This document shows, piece after piece, positions 1 to 10,447 of a DNA stretch of 64,000 bases. Origin of the DNA: Locusta migratoria. Taxonomy: Eukaryota; Arthropoda; Insecta; Orthoptera; Acrididae. The DNA is taken from positions 372,895,159 through 372,959,158 of the forward strand of contig CM048744.1 in assembly GCA_026315105.1 (NCBI GenBank), read 5' to 3'. Positions within the stretch are counted from its first letter, which is position 1; every line of letters begins with the position of its first letter. A model generated the notes under the pieces. The model did no database searches, had not been told where the DNA came from, and was given only the letters and a program-made list of their open reading frames with translations. The position numbers were made by a program, and so were the translations under genes.

Positions 1-1468
1 GTGAATTTGATGTTGCGGTGTATGGAGTTCAGTTGTGTAAGGAAGTCAAGGAGTTTATCCATACCATGTGGCCAGATGACGAAAGTGTCGTCCACATAAC
101 GGAAAAAGCAAGTAGGTTTCCAGAAAGATGATGCAAGGGCTTCCTCCTCGAAATTCTCCATGTATAAATTTGCGACCACAGGGGAGAGTGGGCTACCCAT
201 GGCGACTCCCTCCGTTTGTTCGTAGTATTCGCCATTGAAAAGAAAATACGTGGAGGTCAAGACATGCCTAAAAAGTTCGGTGGTCTTCTCGTCAAATTTC
301 TGACCAATCAAATCTAGTGACTCTCGAAGGGGCACCCTCGTAAACAACGAAACGACGTCAAAACTTACCATGATATCCGACTCATCCAGCCTGAAGTTGT
401 TAAGGCGTTTCACAAAATCCACGGAATTACGTATGTGATGAGGGCATTTACCCACATAAGGACTTAATATTCCCGTCAAGTATTTGGCCAACAAATATGT
501 AGGTGCCCTGATGTTACTGACAATGGGACGTAACGGCACCCCATCTTTGTGAACCTTAGGGAGTCCATAAAGTCTTGGCGGTACCGGACCTTGAGGTAAA
601 AGTTTCTTGGCGACACCCTCCGGTAAATCCGCATCCTTGAGAAGCGCCCTCGTCTTGTTTTCCACCTTCTTTGTGGGGTCAACGCTGATCTTCCGGTAGG
701 AATCGTCATTTAGCAGGCTCTGCATCTTTTCAGTGTAGTCCTTATGGGAGACAACAACCGTAGCATTGCCTTTGTCAGCCGGTAAGACAACAATATCAGG
801 GCGCTCCCTCAGGTCACGAATGGCCGCCCTCTCTTTACTAGTGATGTTTGACTCCGTGGGCTTGGATTTCGTCAATGCACAAGTTTCACGACGTATTTCC
901 TCAGCTGAATCAGGCGGAAGTCGAGCTGCAACCTGTTCAACAGCACTAATAATTTCTGCGACAGGTGTGAACTTGGGGGTAGGAGCAAAGTTGAGACCGC
1001 ATCATCACTCAACTCCATGCCACTCAGATTGATGACGGTCTTGCACGGAACCTGCAGAGGTGGCTTGTCAAGGAGGCGTGAGAACTTAGCTGTTTGACGT
1101 CCCGTTGCCTTCTTATGGGCGGAATCGGCTGCAACCGAAGTAACACCATCAATCCAATCCCAGGAAAAAGACGTGAAGTGACTAGCCAGTTTCAAATGCA
1201 GATGGAATAGTTCCAGAGAGACGAACTCAAGACTACGGCGGGTGAAATGCACTCTCTCACGAAGCAATGCGAGGCCGGCCCGTTTTTTAATTCTCTTGGC
1301 TGCTGCAGAATCGATGTGATGCGTAACCTTAGCAAAATTTGGAACAACATTCTCGGAACGATATCTCTTTAGAAAAGCAAGAGTACTTAGCAAACGACAT
1401 CTACGGTGGCGCAACTTTTCAAATTTCTTCATGCTGCGATACATCTCCTCCCCGTAAAGGTGTATGAT
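1..1468 (-). mobile_element. Penelope-like element (PLE), N-terminal part and reverse transcriptase, cut by window edge
   Basis: Minus-strand translation gives a PLE polyprotein remnant. The N-terminal part runs from about 1444 down to about 1000 and ends in NLSGMELSDDAVS, a PLE hallmark. A small deletion there shifts the frame, and the next frame carries NFAPTPKFTPV, then PADKGNATVV near 770 and the RT proper with GLPKVHKDGVPLRPIVS near 570-520. The thumb and palm core follow: VAMGSPLSPVVANLYMENF near 205-150 and the catalytic FFRYVDDTFVIW near 110-70. PLE RTs are related to telomerase RT and normally carry a C-terminal GIY-YIG nuclease, which here would lie left of the window. One frameshift is visible and the RT palm looks open. 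The right end abuts a perfect palindrome. Confidence 0.9.
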
Positions 1469-1544
1469 GTGATTCTTCAGTTTCTCCCGGCGTATTTGAT
1501 GATCAATATATCATCAAATACGCCGGGAGAAACTGAAGAATCAC
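1469..1544. repeat. Perfect 34-bp palindrome at the PLE 5' end
   Basis: Arms 1469-1502 and 1511-1544 are exact inverted complements around an 8-nt loop (tcaatata). The arm includes TTCTCCCGGCG, which also occurs at about 29605 next to the second PLE. This fits the inverted terminal structures known for Penelope copies. Confidence 0.85.
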
Positions 1545-1549
1545 TTCAC

Positions 1550-1823
1550 ACTGTTTAATTATCAAATGCTATTAATTACCAATATTTCTATTGGGCGGTA
1601 ATCTCACAAGGCCTTGCGGTTCATTTTTCGTCTGACAAGGAGATCTTCCGGTCTTGTAAATTTAGTTTGCGATGAGTCTTTGCTTGTTAGTAGCATACCT
1701 CAAGGTTGCCCATTCACGGAAGTTTTAACTTGCATTATACAGTAAATTCCGAGAAAAAGGATTATAAACTTTTACGTGCAGCACAAAAATACAAAAATAT
1801 ATTATGTAGCGATACATACGAAT
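1550..1823. other. No gene seen; weak direct repeat with 2380-2470
   Basis: No coding signal. The segment around 1600-1690 (ctcacaag, then atcttccgg, then aatttagttt) resembles 2385-2440 (ctcacaag, accttccgg, aattcagttt). The two flank the RTE fragment, and they might be old terminal repeats or pieces of one dispersed repeat. Confidence 0.35.
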
Positions 1824-2110
1824 GATTAAGATTAGATGGGTAGATCAGAGGAGTTGCTCAACAGAAATGGTGAGAAAAGGAGCTTTTGGCATATCCTGAC
1901 TAAGAGCAGGGGTAGGTTGGTGGGATACATTCTAAGATGTGTGTGGGGTAAAAATCATAAAGGGAGACTGAAGGATGAGTACAGTATGCAGATTCAAAAG
2001 GACGTAGGTTGCTGTTCGTATTCTGAGATGTAGAGGCTTGCACAGGGCAAGTTAGTGTGGAGAGCTGCATCAAACCATTCGGTGGATTGAAGACCACAAC
2101 AACAACACTA
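1824..2110 (+). mobile_element. 5'-truncated RTE-type LINE, 3' end only
   Basis: The translation (RNGEKRSFWHILTKSRG, then VWGKNHKGRLKDEYSMQIQ, then WRAASNHSVD and stop) matches the last roughly 90 residues of the LINE at 8001-11497. It also ends in the same (ACA)n-type tail (gaccacaacaacaac). The fragment is severely 5' truncated, as is usual for LINE insertions, lacks about 15 internal residues relative to the other copy, and has an in-frame stop. Confidence 0.85.
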
Positions 2111-2495
2111 TAGGTAGCGTTATGTAAGAAGGCGCTTCCGCACGTAGAGGCGGAGCGATAGGGGAAGCGAGGAGTGGAGCTATGGCCGAGGGGCAACAGT
2201 TGCGCCTGCATGAGAAACATTGCGTAACTGCAGCCACCTCCCTCTGTGTCCTGCTTCCAACCTTCCTAGGCTCTCCATGCCACAGCTTGGAGTAACTGAC
2301 GTTTTTGTTGCATTGCGCTGCCTGCTCACTACACTATCTCAACTCAACCGCTGTGTAATTTGTTTGGTAGACATAACACTAGTCAACACTCACAAGACCT
2401 TCCGGCCGTGGAAATTCAGTTTAGGATGACTTCACGTATTAATGGTATACATCAAGGGAATGAGCTACGGTAATCATTGTTGTTTATGCATTTAG
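2111..2495. other. Unassigned, no gene recognised
   Basis: GC-richer stretch (2140-2300) followed by AT-rich sequence. The short ORFs have no recognisable domain. Confidence 0.5.
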
Positions 2496-3320
2496 GTTTG
2501 CCTTGATATCCGGAATTCGATCTATCTTCATACGGACGTTTCCTTTTAAACTGCGGGTTCTCATTCTTTTGGTTATCGGTTTTTTTTTTCCATTGCCGTT
2601 TCCATTTCGTTTTCGAGAGTTACCGTAACAATTACTTTTGTTCGGTGAATCACTGATATTATTTCTTGTATCATGGTTGTAATGTCTGTTCTCTCCTAAT
2701 ATGTCAATGTTATCTAGAACTGTTTAAAAATGTTCCAAATCGTTTTCAGAAGTGTTTACTAGTTTATCCTGAACATGATCTGGAAGTTGTGGTTTTAATA
2801 ATCTTATTATATACCTTCCTGAGATCGGTTCATCCCAATGTCTTGTCTTATTAATATATTTCTCCTAATATGTCCTCAAAGATACTTGTCTCGGATTATA
2901 AGGATCTGCTTGGTAGACTTGTTTTGGTAATCCGCCTTGTATATTTGCTGACCAATATTTAGCAAGAAAAACCCGTTCAAACTGTTCACAAGTAGATCAT
3001 TCGCGAGCGGCTTGATTAGCCCACAAAGCTGCCTCGCCCTGTATGTGTGAGACGATGAACTTAATTTTCTGTCGTTCGTTCCACACAAAGGGAAAAAATT
3101 CTTGAAAACTTCGAATGAAAATAACTAGATGTATTGTTTTCTTTTCATTATTAAATTTCTCGAGTTGTTGGTTGTTTATGAGACTTTCTTCAGTTGCAGT
3201 ATTTGATACTGATGGCACAGCTTTGACTGTTTGGTTATTCACATTATTTTCAGTTGCTTTAATGTCCAGATGAGCTGAAATAAAATTAGTAATAGTTTGG
3301 TTACCACCCGACCCTGATTT
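2496..3320 (-). mobile_element. Gypsy-type gag fragment, capsid region
   Basis: The minus strand encodes HLVIFIRSFQEFFPFVW, then KIKFIVSHIQGEAALWANQA, and after a frame change LAKYWSANIQGGLPKQVYQ and further capsid-like sequence down to about 2500. The same organisation (HPVVFIQSF, ITGYIQGESKVWAN, EFLAKFWSPATQERL) is found on the + strand at 59855-60330, so both belong to one gag family. Frameshifts and stops show a dead copy. No LTR is recognisable beside it. Confidence 0.8.
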
Positions 3321-4224
3321 ATATTAATTACTGGTTTTTATTTTTGCCACGTAATGGCGGTAGGATGCTACTTTTCAGTTCGATGGCTGCTCTCTGCGAC
3401 AACTGCTAACATTGTTTCTAAAAGAAAATTCTTGAAAATGACCCAGCACTAATTGAAATTAACACCCATATTATTTTTAATATCTATATTTTGTATCTTT
3501 TGTGTTACACACTTTTTTATAAGTGATTCCATAAATATTTAAAAAAATCTATTGACGCCTGATGTAAAATTATACTTTCTCTCATACGTCCTACAACATC
3601 GAAAATCAGAAAAGAAGAACAAGGACAAAGGGAACAATTTCTTGGGGAACATACATTTATATATCAATTATAACAGAGATATTAATATTTTTATTGTAAT
3701 TACATTATAGTCATTCTGTGTTAGTGAACATAAATGTCTTTGATGGCATCTCCTGTATACACAAGTGGCGCATTTGAAATAGTCTTTCATTACATACACT
3801 TGTCACAAAGTAATCAAAACCGAAGGACATTACACTGTACACTCAATGCGCTCAAATGAATTTCTACAGAAGGACTTTTTGAAACTGATATAAGATATTA
3901 TTCTTTGATGTTACTGCATAGTTTTAAGTCAAAATTTGAGACAAAGTCCTTCCTCTGTCACTAACCGGAAGCTCCTTTTCCTGATGTTTCACCAGTAAGC
4001 GACTGGGCCATCAATCACCCTTTCATGTCAAGTGATTTGTCCATCACAGATTTTGTTAACATGTATTGCACCTCTCACTTCTGACTAAAAGTTTGTCGAA
4101 AGTAAAATACGAATTAAATCATGTAATTACAGATTTGATTTGCAGTATAAATAATAGATTTCATTTTTCTCTGGGCAGAAATGATTTTCAGTGTTCTGAT
4201 TGGGCTGTTCTTTTCCTGTTACAG
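3321..4224. other. No gene recognised; intron or 5' flank of the receptor gene
   Basis: AT-rich, with no open frame of interest. I looked here for the TM1-TM2 exon expected upstream of 4225 and did not find one. It must be outside the window, unless it lies under the older insertions at 1-3320. Confidence 0.5.
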
Positions 4225-4303
4225 CCTTCATCATCTACTTCTCATTCATGGCAAGCTTCTTCTGTCTCAATGTAATGTGCTTCGACATCTTTTGGACATT
4301 CAG
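4225..4303 (+). CDS. Methuselah-like GPCR, exon with TM3
   Basis: The 79-nt exon follows a good polypyrimidine tract and AG (ttttcctgttacag) and ends AG/gtaaat. With the first two bases completing a split codon it reads FIIYFSFMASFFCLNVMCFD then IFWTF. This is TM3 and the start of intracellular loop 2 of Mth-like receptors, where an LNVMCFDIWWTF-like motif is characteristic. It ends with two bases of a codon (ag), which the first base of the 7614 exon completes to Ser. Mth-like proteins are insect secretin-type seven-helix receptors at the plasma membrane, and several family members are linked to stress resistance and lifespan. The ectodomain, TM1 and TM2 are not in the window, so the subtype cannot be assigned. 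Confidence 0.9.
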
Positions 4304-4840
4304 GTAAATCCTTGCAGTAGGCCTGCTACATCCATCATGTAAAAGACGAAAATTTGATACGTTCATAGAAGCATTTTCTAGAATAACTAAGTCAAAATAA
4401 CACACAGTAGGTCAGTTTTCTGAGTATTTTGCTCCACACCACTGCGGCAGGCGCGCTTAACATTGTGGCGTCAGGGAGGGGGAGAGGAAGGCAGATTTTT
4501 AATTTTTTTGACTGAATCAATCATTATTGTTTATAATCTCATTCTTAACATCAACTTTTAATATGATTTGTATACATATACGAAAGATACAAGGGCAAAT
4601 TAAAATTATTATAGAATATCTGACATAAGTTTCCAGGAAATTTCCTAAGCGTTATTTATAACAAGTTCTAAATAAATTATAATCACAGTCATAGTTCTAT
4701 TGTACACCACTGCTAAAGCAAATTTTAGAAAATTGCATAATATCTACAAAACCTTTAAAGTAATATAAAGAACAAGACAGTCAATTCAAAAGAAATCGTA
4801 AAAATAATATCAATCTTCCTCTGGAGAAGCACCAAATTAT
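4304..4840 (+). other. Intron between TM3 and TM4 exons, unassigned part
   Basis: AT-rich with a short GC-rich patch near 4440-4490. No coding or repeat family recognised. Confidence 0.5.
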
Positions 4841-4849
4841 GGCAGTGTT

Positions 4850-5935
4850 GCGTGCAAACGAATATTTTGCAGCTATTGCAAGTGGCAGTAGTTTTTTTTT
4901 TATTTTACATTATTTCTTACCACCACGAAGTTGTTCCTCCCACATCTTCCTACAAACTCATCATTATTGGTGGGAATTGATTGATAAGGTGACAGAAATG
5001 CTTGGTCATCTCTTGGTAGAGTTTAGAGCTGATCCCTTTCTTTCAAATGGTTCTCCATCAGAACCAAGACCAGGTTTGTTAGGTTCTTCTGAAACTTTTC
5101 TCTGGATTGCTTGCAAAAAATAAGACCTGGGAAGTTATCCCAGCAATAGGAGCTAACGAAAGAACAAGGCCAAGAGCCACCTTCTAGTGATCCGTTGCGC
5201 AGAGTAGGATGTACACATATAATTCACAGTATCAACTCCAGTTTTGTTGCTTTGTAGTCAAAATTTACAACAGACTTGGCTGCAGCAGTGTCAGTTTCAG
5301 CAGTTTCATGCAGTGACGACAGGAAGAGCACAACCTTATTCTTTTTTCTTTGGCACGAAACAAGACAGAAGTCATCTTGAAATTTGAAAAGATAATTTCC
5401 AATTTCTTGCTATCTGTTGGGTAAAAAATCTGGAGGAATTTCCTTCTCATTCGCTTTCAACGTTCCAGTGAACGTTAGCTCATTTTCTAAGAGATGATGG
5501 GCCACATGGTAACTACTGTATAGTAGTCGTCCGTAGTTACATTCCTGTGAGGTGCCTTGACAATCTCAACCAATCTCTTCACAATATCCGTTGTCTGGAT
5601 AGATACAAGATATTGTCCAGGATTCTGTCTGCCGCAGTATACTTATTATTACAAGTATAGAATACCTTGCTATCGCACAATGCATACAACTTTAGCCTAT
5701 ACTTGGCGGATTTATTGGGCATGGGCTCTACAAAACCACAACGGCTGCAAAATGGGACAAGCATGGTTGTGAAATCCCCTCGACTAAAGTTATTTCTGCA
5801 GTTGTTCAGAAATGCTAAGTGGAGATGGCAGATGGCAGCAAGTTGCTAGTCAGTCAGTTGCTAGTCGTTCTTTTCTTGCAGACGTATTCTCAAACCTGGG
5901 TGACCTTAGAAAATGTGCCTTTATTTGTAGAACCG
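4850..5935 (-). mobile_element. Degenerate piggyBac transposase relic in the receptor intron
   Basis: Read on the minus strand, from about 5790 downward, the pieces FVEPMPNKSAKYRLKLYALC, DSKVFYTCNNKY, RNVTTDDYYT, NEKEIPPDFLPNRQQ and KKNKVVLFLSSLHETAETDT appear in the order found in piggyBac DDE transposases (the MPNKPAKYGIK and KKNKVVLLLSSMH type blocks). A cysteine- and proline-containing tail with EPFERKGS follows near 5050. Several stops and frame changes interrupt it. No terminal repeats or TTAA borders were located. The open frame at 5265-5450 on the same strand is a shadow in another phase. Confidence 0.75.
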
Positions 5936-6789
5936 TTTGCGACTGGTACCACGCCTCTCGTCTCAAGTGTATCGAATTGTCACATTGGAAATCGCAGTAG
6001 GTCTCGAAATCGAAGGCTGATTGTTAATAGAGACCAACATATTCATAAGTTCTTGGTGTTTATTATTAAAGAAAAATGAACTACGTTCAGTAACTTTAAG
6101 AAACAAATTATTCAGCTTTAAGCTTGGAAGAGAAGTGTGAAATAAAGAAGATTGGAAAGCCGACAGCTCAGCTCAAGTCGAAGCAAGCACAAACAAGCTT
6201 AGGTAATACAATCTGCAGATCTTGTAACAAAAATATATCTAAAAGGGGGGGGGGGGGATCGGAGAGCCACTAGCAGAGTTGCCAAATTGCCTCTTTGGAT
6301 GCCGAGTGGTGGAGGTGGGGGGGGGGGGGGGGAACAGCAAGATCCGGCACTGAAAGAAGTGAACTCCCAGTCATCTGAAGCAGCAGCCGCCACTGCCAGT
6401 GTTGATGCACCCAGGCGAGGCGTACGGCTTGTGTCGTGTAGTCAGCGAGGGGGCATTCCGCTTCGAAAGCCCACATCAATGATGATTAATTGAAAGGTGT
6501 GCACACTGACACTTGTTGATACCATTGAAATCTGCAGCAATTTGTGGAAGTGTTGCACTTCTGTCACATTGAACGATTCTGTTTAGTTATCGTCGGCCCC
6601 ATTCGTGCAGGTCTTTTTCCAGCCAGAGTGATGTTAGTGATTTGATGTATTACCAGATTCCCAATATACACGGTGCACTCGTGAAATGGTCGTGTGCGAA
6701 AATCTCCACCTCACTGCTAAACCAGAAATGCTATGTCCCATCTCTCATGACACGGTTTCACCTGCCCTCCACCCCAATATATTTTTAAA
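5936..6789. other. Intron sequence with two poly-G tracts
   Basis: Contains G-runs at about 6245-6258 and 6317-6332 and no recognisable gene. The Pro- or Gly-rich ORFs here come from the homopolymers. Confidence 0.5.
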
Positions 6790-6990
6790 AAAATGACTAA
6801 CGCAACAGCGTTCAAGTTTTATATTTTTTAATGAGGATGTAAAGTCAAGAAGCTTTTAATTGTTTTAAATTTTACGCGAACGCTGGGGAAGGCTAAATGG
6901 AAGAAAAGTTTTTCTAAGGAATTTTAAGCACCTGATGATGCGTCTACAGGACGCGAAACCCGTAGTGCTTTTTTTTTTTTTTTAAATAAA
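6790..6990 (+). repeat. Single-copy fragment of a PLE-like terminal repeat
   Basis: The segment from about 6900, ending in poly-T and aataaagttaat, matches in layout the arms of the palindrome at 28588-29035 (AAGCAC, CTGATGA-like box, GAAAC, GTA). It carries the best hammerhead-like motif in the window. Confidence 0.6.
6926..6970 (+). ncRNA. Hammerhead-ribozyme-like motif, type I with minimal stem III
   Basis: Stem I is AAGCAC (6926-6931) with GTGCTT (6965-6970), six perfect pairs. The core box CTGATGA is 6932-6938. Stem II is GCGTC (6940-6944) with GACGC (6950-6954), five pairs with a 5-nt loop. Core GAAA is 6955-6958. A minimal stem III forms from A-C (6958-6959) and G-T (6962-6963), followed by the cleavage-site-like GTA, with predicted scission after 6964. 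One unpaired T at 6939 lies between the core box and stem II and departs from the consensus, so activity is uncertain. PLE terminal repeats are known to carry hammerhead motifs with very short stem III. Confidence 0.6.
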
Positions 6991-7613
6991 GTTAATTTTA
7001 CTGGAAGTGGATTTGGTCTCAAAAGGAAAACATTTGCAACCTATAGCTCCAGGTACAAACTCACTTAAATCAGAATAACCTTCCACTGTAGCGGCAGTAA
7101 CTGATATAATGCCCCCACTAGACACCCGTTGTCCAACAAAGCCTTAGATGAGCGCAGTGCTATCCCTCTGAGAGTTACATATCTCTGTGTTTGCATACGC
7201 ATGTAGGAGATTGTACCCTTCAGTTTAACTATGCGTCAACCACCATTCTTTTGAACTATATATGCCCTATAGTAAGAGCAGATAGACGATGTGAAGGACT
7301 GGGTGGCAAGATGGAGAAGCTGATGGAAAGAGAGGATGGGGAAGAAAAAGACAGAGAGAGAGGAATGGGGAGAGGTGCAGAGGTATAGGCGGACAGATAT
7401 AAGAGGAGCAGGAAGTGTAGGTTTTGTCAATTCCCATTCTCGAGGCATTGTGAAATTAAACATATTACAGATGTGTGTATTCTATTTTCTTTCTTGTCTG
7501 TTTAATTTTATACAAGCCACAGTAATTGTTGGCTGGGTACAATTAGTTTTAAATAAAATACGTGTAGCTCTTTATAAAAAGTTGATTTACCCACATTTGT
7601 TCCTGTTTTGCAG
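6991..7613 (+). other. Intron before the TM4 exon
   Basis: No gene recognised. It ends in a clear polypyrimidine acceptor (tttgttcctgttttgcag at 7596-7613). The open frame running into the exon from 7336 is fortuitous read-through upstream of the acceptor. Confidence 0.6.
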
Positions 7614-7801
7614 CACATTCCGATCATTGCGTGGGACAGCAAGAAACAGGGAGCACAAGAAATTCATCATTTACTCTATATATTCATGGGGATGCCCTTT
7701 AATTTTGCTGAGTGTGACACTTGTTATGCAGTTTCACAATGACATTCCTGATGGTTTACTGAGACCAAAGTTCAGTGAGAAGAAATGTTGGTTTCATGGT
7801 G
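7614..7801 (+). CDS. Methuselah-like GPCR, exon with ICL2, TM4 and ECL2
   Basis: The exon starts after cag at 7613 and ends before gtacgt at 7802. The first base completes the Ser codon begun at 4302-4303, giving IFWTF-S-TFRSLRGTARN across the junction. KKFIIYSIYSWGCPLILLSV follows (TM4, with the conserved SxYxWGCPL block), and then FSEKKCWFHGG, in which the ECL2 Cys is the one expected to bond with TM3. It ends in phase 1 (g), and the 23677 exon supplies gt to make Gly. Phase agreement on both sides and the family motifs make this a firm exon. The next intron is about 15.9 kb. Confidence 0.95.
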
Positions 7802-8000
7802 GTACGTATCACTAACATTTTAATTTTAAATATGGTTGTCTCTGTCATGGAAAATGAAGTTAGAAAAGGCACATGAGCAGATTTTTTGGTAACTTAAAGA
7901 ATAGCAGTATTCTAGATGGGAATGGCACCACAGGGAGAGAAATATGTTAGTAATTACTTAGAATATAGATAAAATCAACTCAAAGTAATTACTGCGATGT
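7802..8000 (+). other. Start of the 15.9-kb intron; left target-site duplication of the RTE
   Basis: The sequence agtaattactgcgatgt (7984-8000) recurs with small differences at 11498-11515 on the other side of the LINE. Confidence 0.7.
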
Positions 8001-8016
8001 GTTGTTGTTGTGGTCT

Positions 8017-9306
8017 TCAGTCCAGAGACTGGTTTGATGCAGCTCTCCACCCTATTCTATCCTGAGGAAGCCTTTTCATCTCCTCATAAGAACGACAACC
8101 CACATCCACTTGAATCTGCTTACTATACGCGTCTCTTGGTCTCCCTCTCCGATTTTTACCCCACACACTTCCCTCCAACGATAAATTCACAATTCCTTGA
8201 TGTCTAAGAATGTGTCCTACCAATATATCCCTTCTTTTAGTCAAGGTATGCCAGAAATTTCTTTTCTCCCCAATTCTGTTCAGTACCTCCTCATTAGTTA
8301 CGCGATCCACCCACCTAATCTTCAGAATTCTTCTGTAGCACCACATTTCAAAAACCTCTATCCTCTTTCTGTCCACACTGCTTATCGTCCATGTTTCACT
8401 CCCATACAAGGCAACACTCCATACAAATGCCTTCAGAAAGGACTTCCTTAGGCTTAAATCAATATTCGATGTTAACAAATTTCTCTTTTTCAAAAACGCC
8501 TTTCTACCCATTGCCATTCTGCATTTTATATCATCTGTACTGTGACCATCATTTGTTATTTTACTGCCCAAGTAACAAAACTCATCTACCTTCTTTATTG
8601 TTTCGTTACCTAATCTAATTCCTTCAGCATCACCTGATTTTCTTACACTGCACTCCATTACCCTAGTTTTGCTCTTGTTAATGTTCATCTTATATGCACC
8701 TTTCAGCACACTGTCCATTCCGTTCAATTGCTCTTCCAGGTCCTTTGCTGCATCTGACAGAATTACTATGTCGTCGGCAAAACGCAATGTTTTTAATTCT
8801 TCATCCTGAACTTTAATTCCTTCTCCAAATTTCTCCTTGCTCTCCTTTATAGCTTGCTCAATGTACAAATTGAACAACATTGGGGAAAGGCTACAACCCT
8901 GTCTTACTCCCTTTCCAACCACTGCATCCCTTTCATGCCCTTCAACTCTGACAACCGCTGTCTGGTTTTTGTACAAGTTGTAAATAACCTTACGCTCCCT
9001 ATATTTTACTCCTGCTTGCTTCAGAACTTGAAAGAGTTTATTCCAATCAACATTGTCAAAAGCCTTCTCCAAATCTACAAAAGCTAGAAATGTTGGTTTG
9101 CCTTTTCTTAATCTATCTTCTAGGATAAGCCGTAAAGTGAGTATTGCCTCCCGTGTTCCTACATTTCTCCTGAACCCAAACTGATCTTCCCCGAGGTCGG
9201 CTTCTACCAGCTTTTCCATCCTTCTGTATATAATTCGTGTTAATATTTTGCAACCATGACTTATTAAACTGATGGTTCTGTAGTTTTCACACCTGTCTGC
9301 ACCCAC
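8017..9306 (-). pseudogene. RTE reverse transcriptase domain
   Basis: Starts just inside the SINE insertion. RT blocks are in order: NYRTISLISHGCKILTRII, EDQFGFRRNVGTREAI, FLAFVDLEKAFDNVDW (first catalytic Asp), GVRQGCSLSPMLFNLYIE, and TLRFADDIVILSD (FADD catalytic pair). The LGNETIKKVDEFCYLGSKIT thumb, a C-terminal region with GSETWTISSVDRKRIEVFEM, and VWGKNRRGRPRDAYSKQIQ before the stop complete it. All catalytic residues are present, so only the SINE and the upstream frameshift inactivate it. Confidence 0.92.
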
Positions 9307-9360
9307 TTTCTTTGGAATGGGGATTATAACATTTTTCTTAAAGTCTGAGGGTACTTCACC

Positions 9361-9560
9361 GCCGGCCGCGGTGGCCGAGGTGACTGAGGCGCTCCAGTCA
9401 CGGTCATCACGGCCACTACGGTCGGGGGTTCGAATCCCCCCTCGGGCATGGATATTTGTGCCGTCCTAGTTCGTAAGTAGTTCATAAGTAGTTTGTAAGT
9501 TTAGGGACTGATGACCCTGTAGTTAAGTCCCATAAGCTTAACAAACATTTGAACATTTTT
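9361..9560 (+). mobile_element. tRNA-derived SINE inside the RTE RT
   Basis: The head resembles a Leu/Ser-type tRNA (GGCCGCGGTGGCCGAGG box A region, GGGTTCGAATCCCCCC box B). The family-specific tail follows (GGATATTTGTGCCGTCC, GTTTAGGGACTGATGACC, ACAAACATTTGAACATT). The target duplication is ggtacttcacc at 9350-9360 and 9561-9571. It postdates the RTE. Confidence 0.95.
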
Positions 9561-10447
9561 GGTACTTCACCTGTCTCATACATCTTACACACAATGTGAA
9601 ACAATTTTGTCATGGCTGGTTCTCCCAGAGACTTCAGTAGCTCTGACGGGATATCATCTACTCCAGGGGCCTTGTTTCGACTTAGATCTTTCAGTGCTCT
9701 GTCAAATTCATCTCTCAGTATAGTATCTCCTATTTCATCATCATCTACATCCTCTTCCCTTCCTACAATAGTGTCTCGAAGTTCATTTCCTTTGTAGAGC
9801 CCCTCTATATACTCTTTCCACCTTTCAGCTTTCCCTTCTTTGCTGAGAACTGGTTTTCCATCAGTGTCCTTGATATTCATAGAGCTGTTTTTCTTATCGC
9901 CAAATGTTTCTTTTATTTTCCGGTAGGCTGTATCTATTTTTCCCCTATTTATACATTCTTCTACATCCTTGCATTTGACTTCTAGCCATTCCTGCTTAGC
10001 CATTTTGCACTTCCTGTCAATCTCATTTCTTAGTCGTATGTACTCCATTTTGCCTGTTTCATTTACTGGATTTTTATACTTTCTCCTTTCATCGATTAAA
10101 TTTAGTATCTCCTGTGATATCCAAGGATTCTTTGTAGGTCTTGCCTTCCTACCTATCTTGTCCTCTGCTGCCTTCACTATTTCATCTCTCAATTTTACCC
10201 ATTCCTCCTCAACTGTTTTATTTTCCCCTGTTTCTGTCAATTGTTGCCTGAAGCTCCCTCTGAAATTCTTAAGAACTTCAGGTTCCTTCAATTTATCTAG
10301 GTCCCATCTCCTTATTTTCCTACCTTTCTGTAGTTTCTTCAGTTTCAGCCTACAGTTCATAACCAACAAGTTATGGTCAGAGTCTATGTCTGCCCCTGGG
10401 TATGTCCTACACTTCAAAACCTGGTTCCGAAATCTATGTCTTACCAT
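9482..10447 (-). pseudogene. RTE nuclease end and linker up to the SINE insertion
   Basis: Continues the endonuclease after the frameshift (GADIDSDHNLLVMNCRLKL includes the terminal SDH box) and then a Lys/Glu-rich linker. The RT entry sequence KDLSRNKAPGVDDIPSELLK and FHIVCKMYETGEVP follow. The last residues after EVPK come from the SINE at 9361-9560 and are not part of the element. Confidence 0.85.

Noticed and set aside
872..1032. Plus-strand ORF at 766-1032
   Set aside because: Shadow of the PLE RT read on the minus strand.
3321..4224. TM1-TM2 exon of the receptor
   Set aside because: Searched all + frames by eye for the expected helix pair and a compatible donor; none found.
5557..6079. 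Plus-strand ORFs of 60-86 residues
   Set aside because: Shadows of the minus-strand piggyBac relic or chance frames without a domain.
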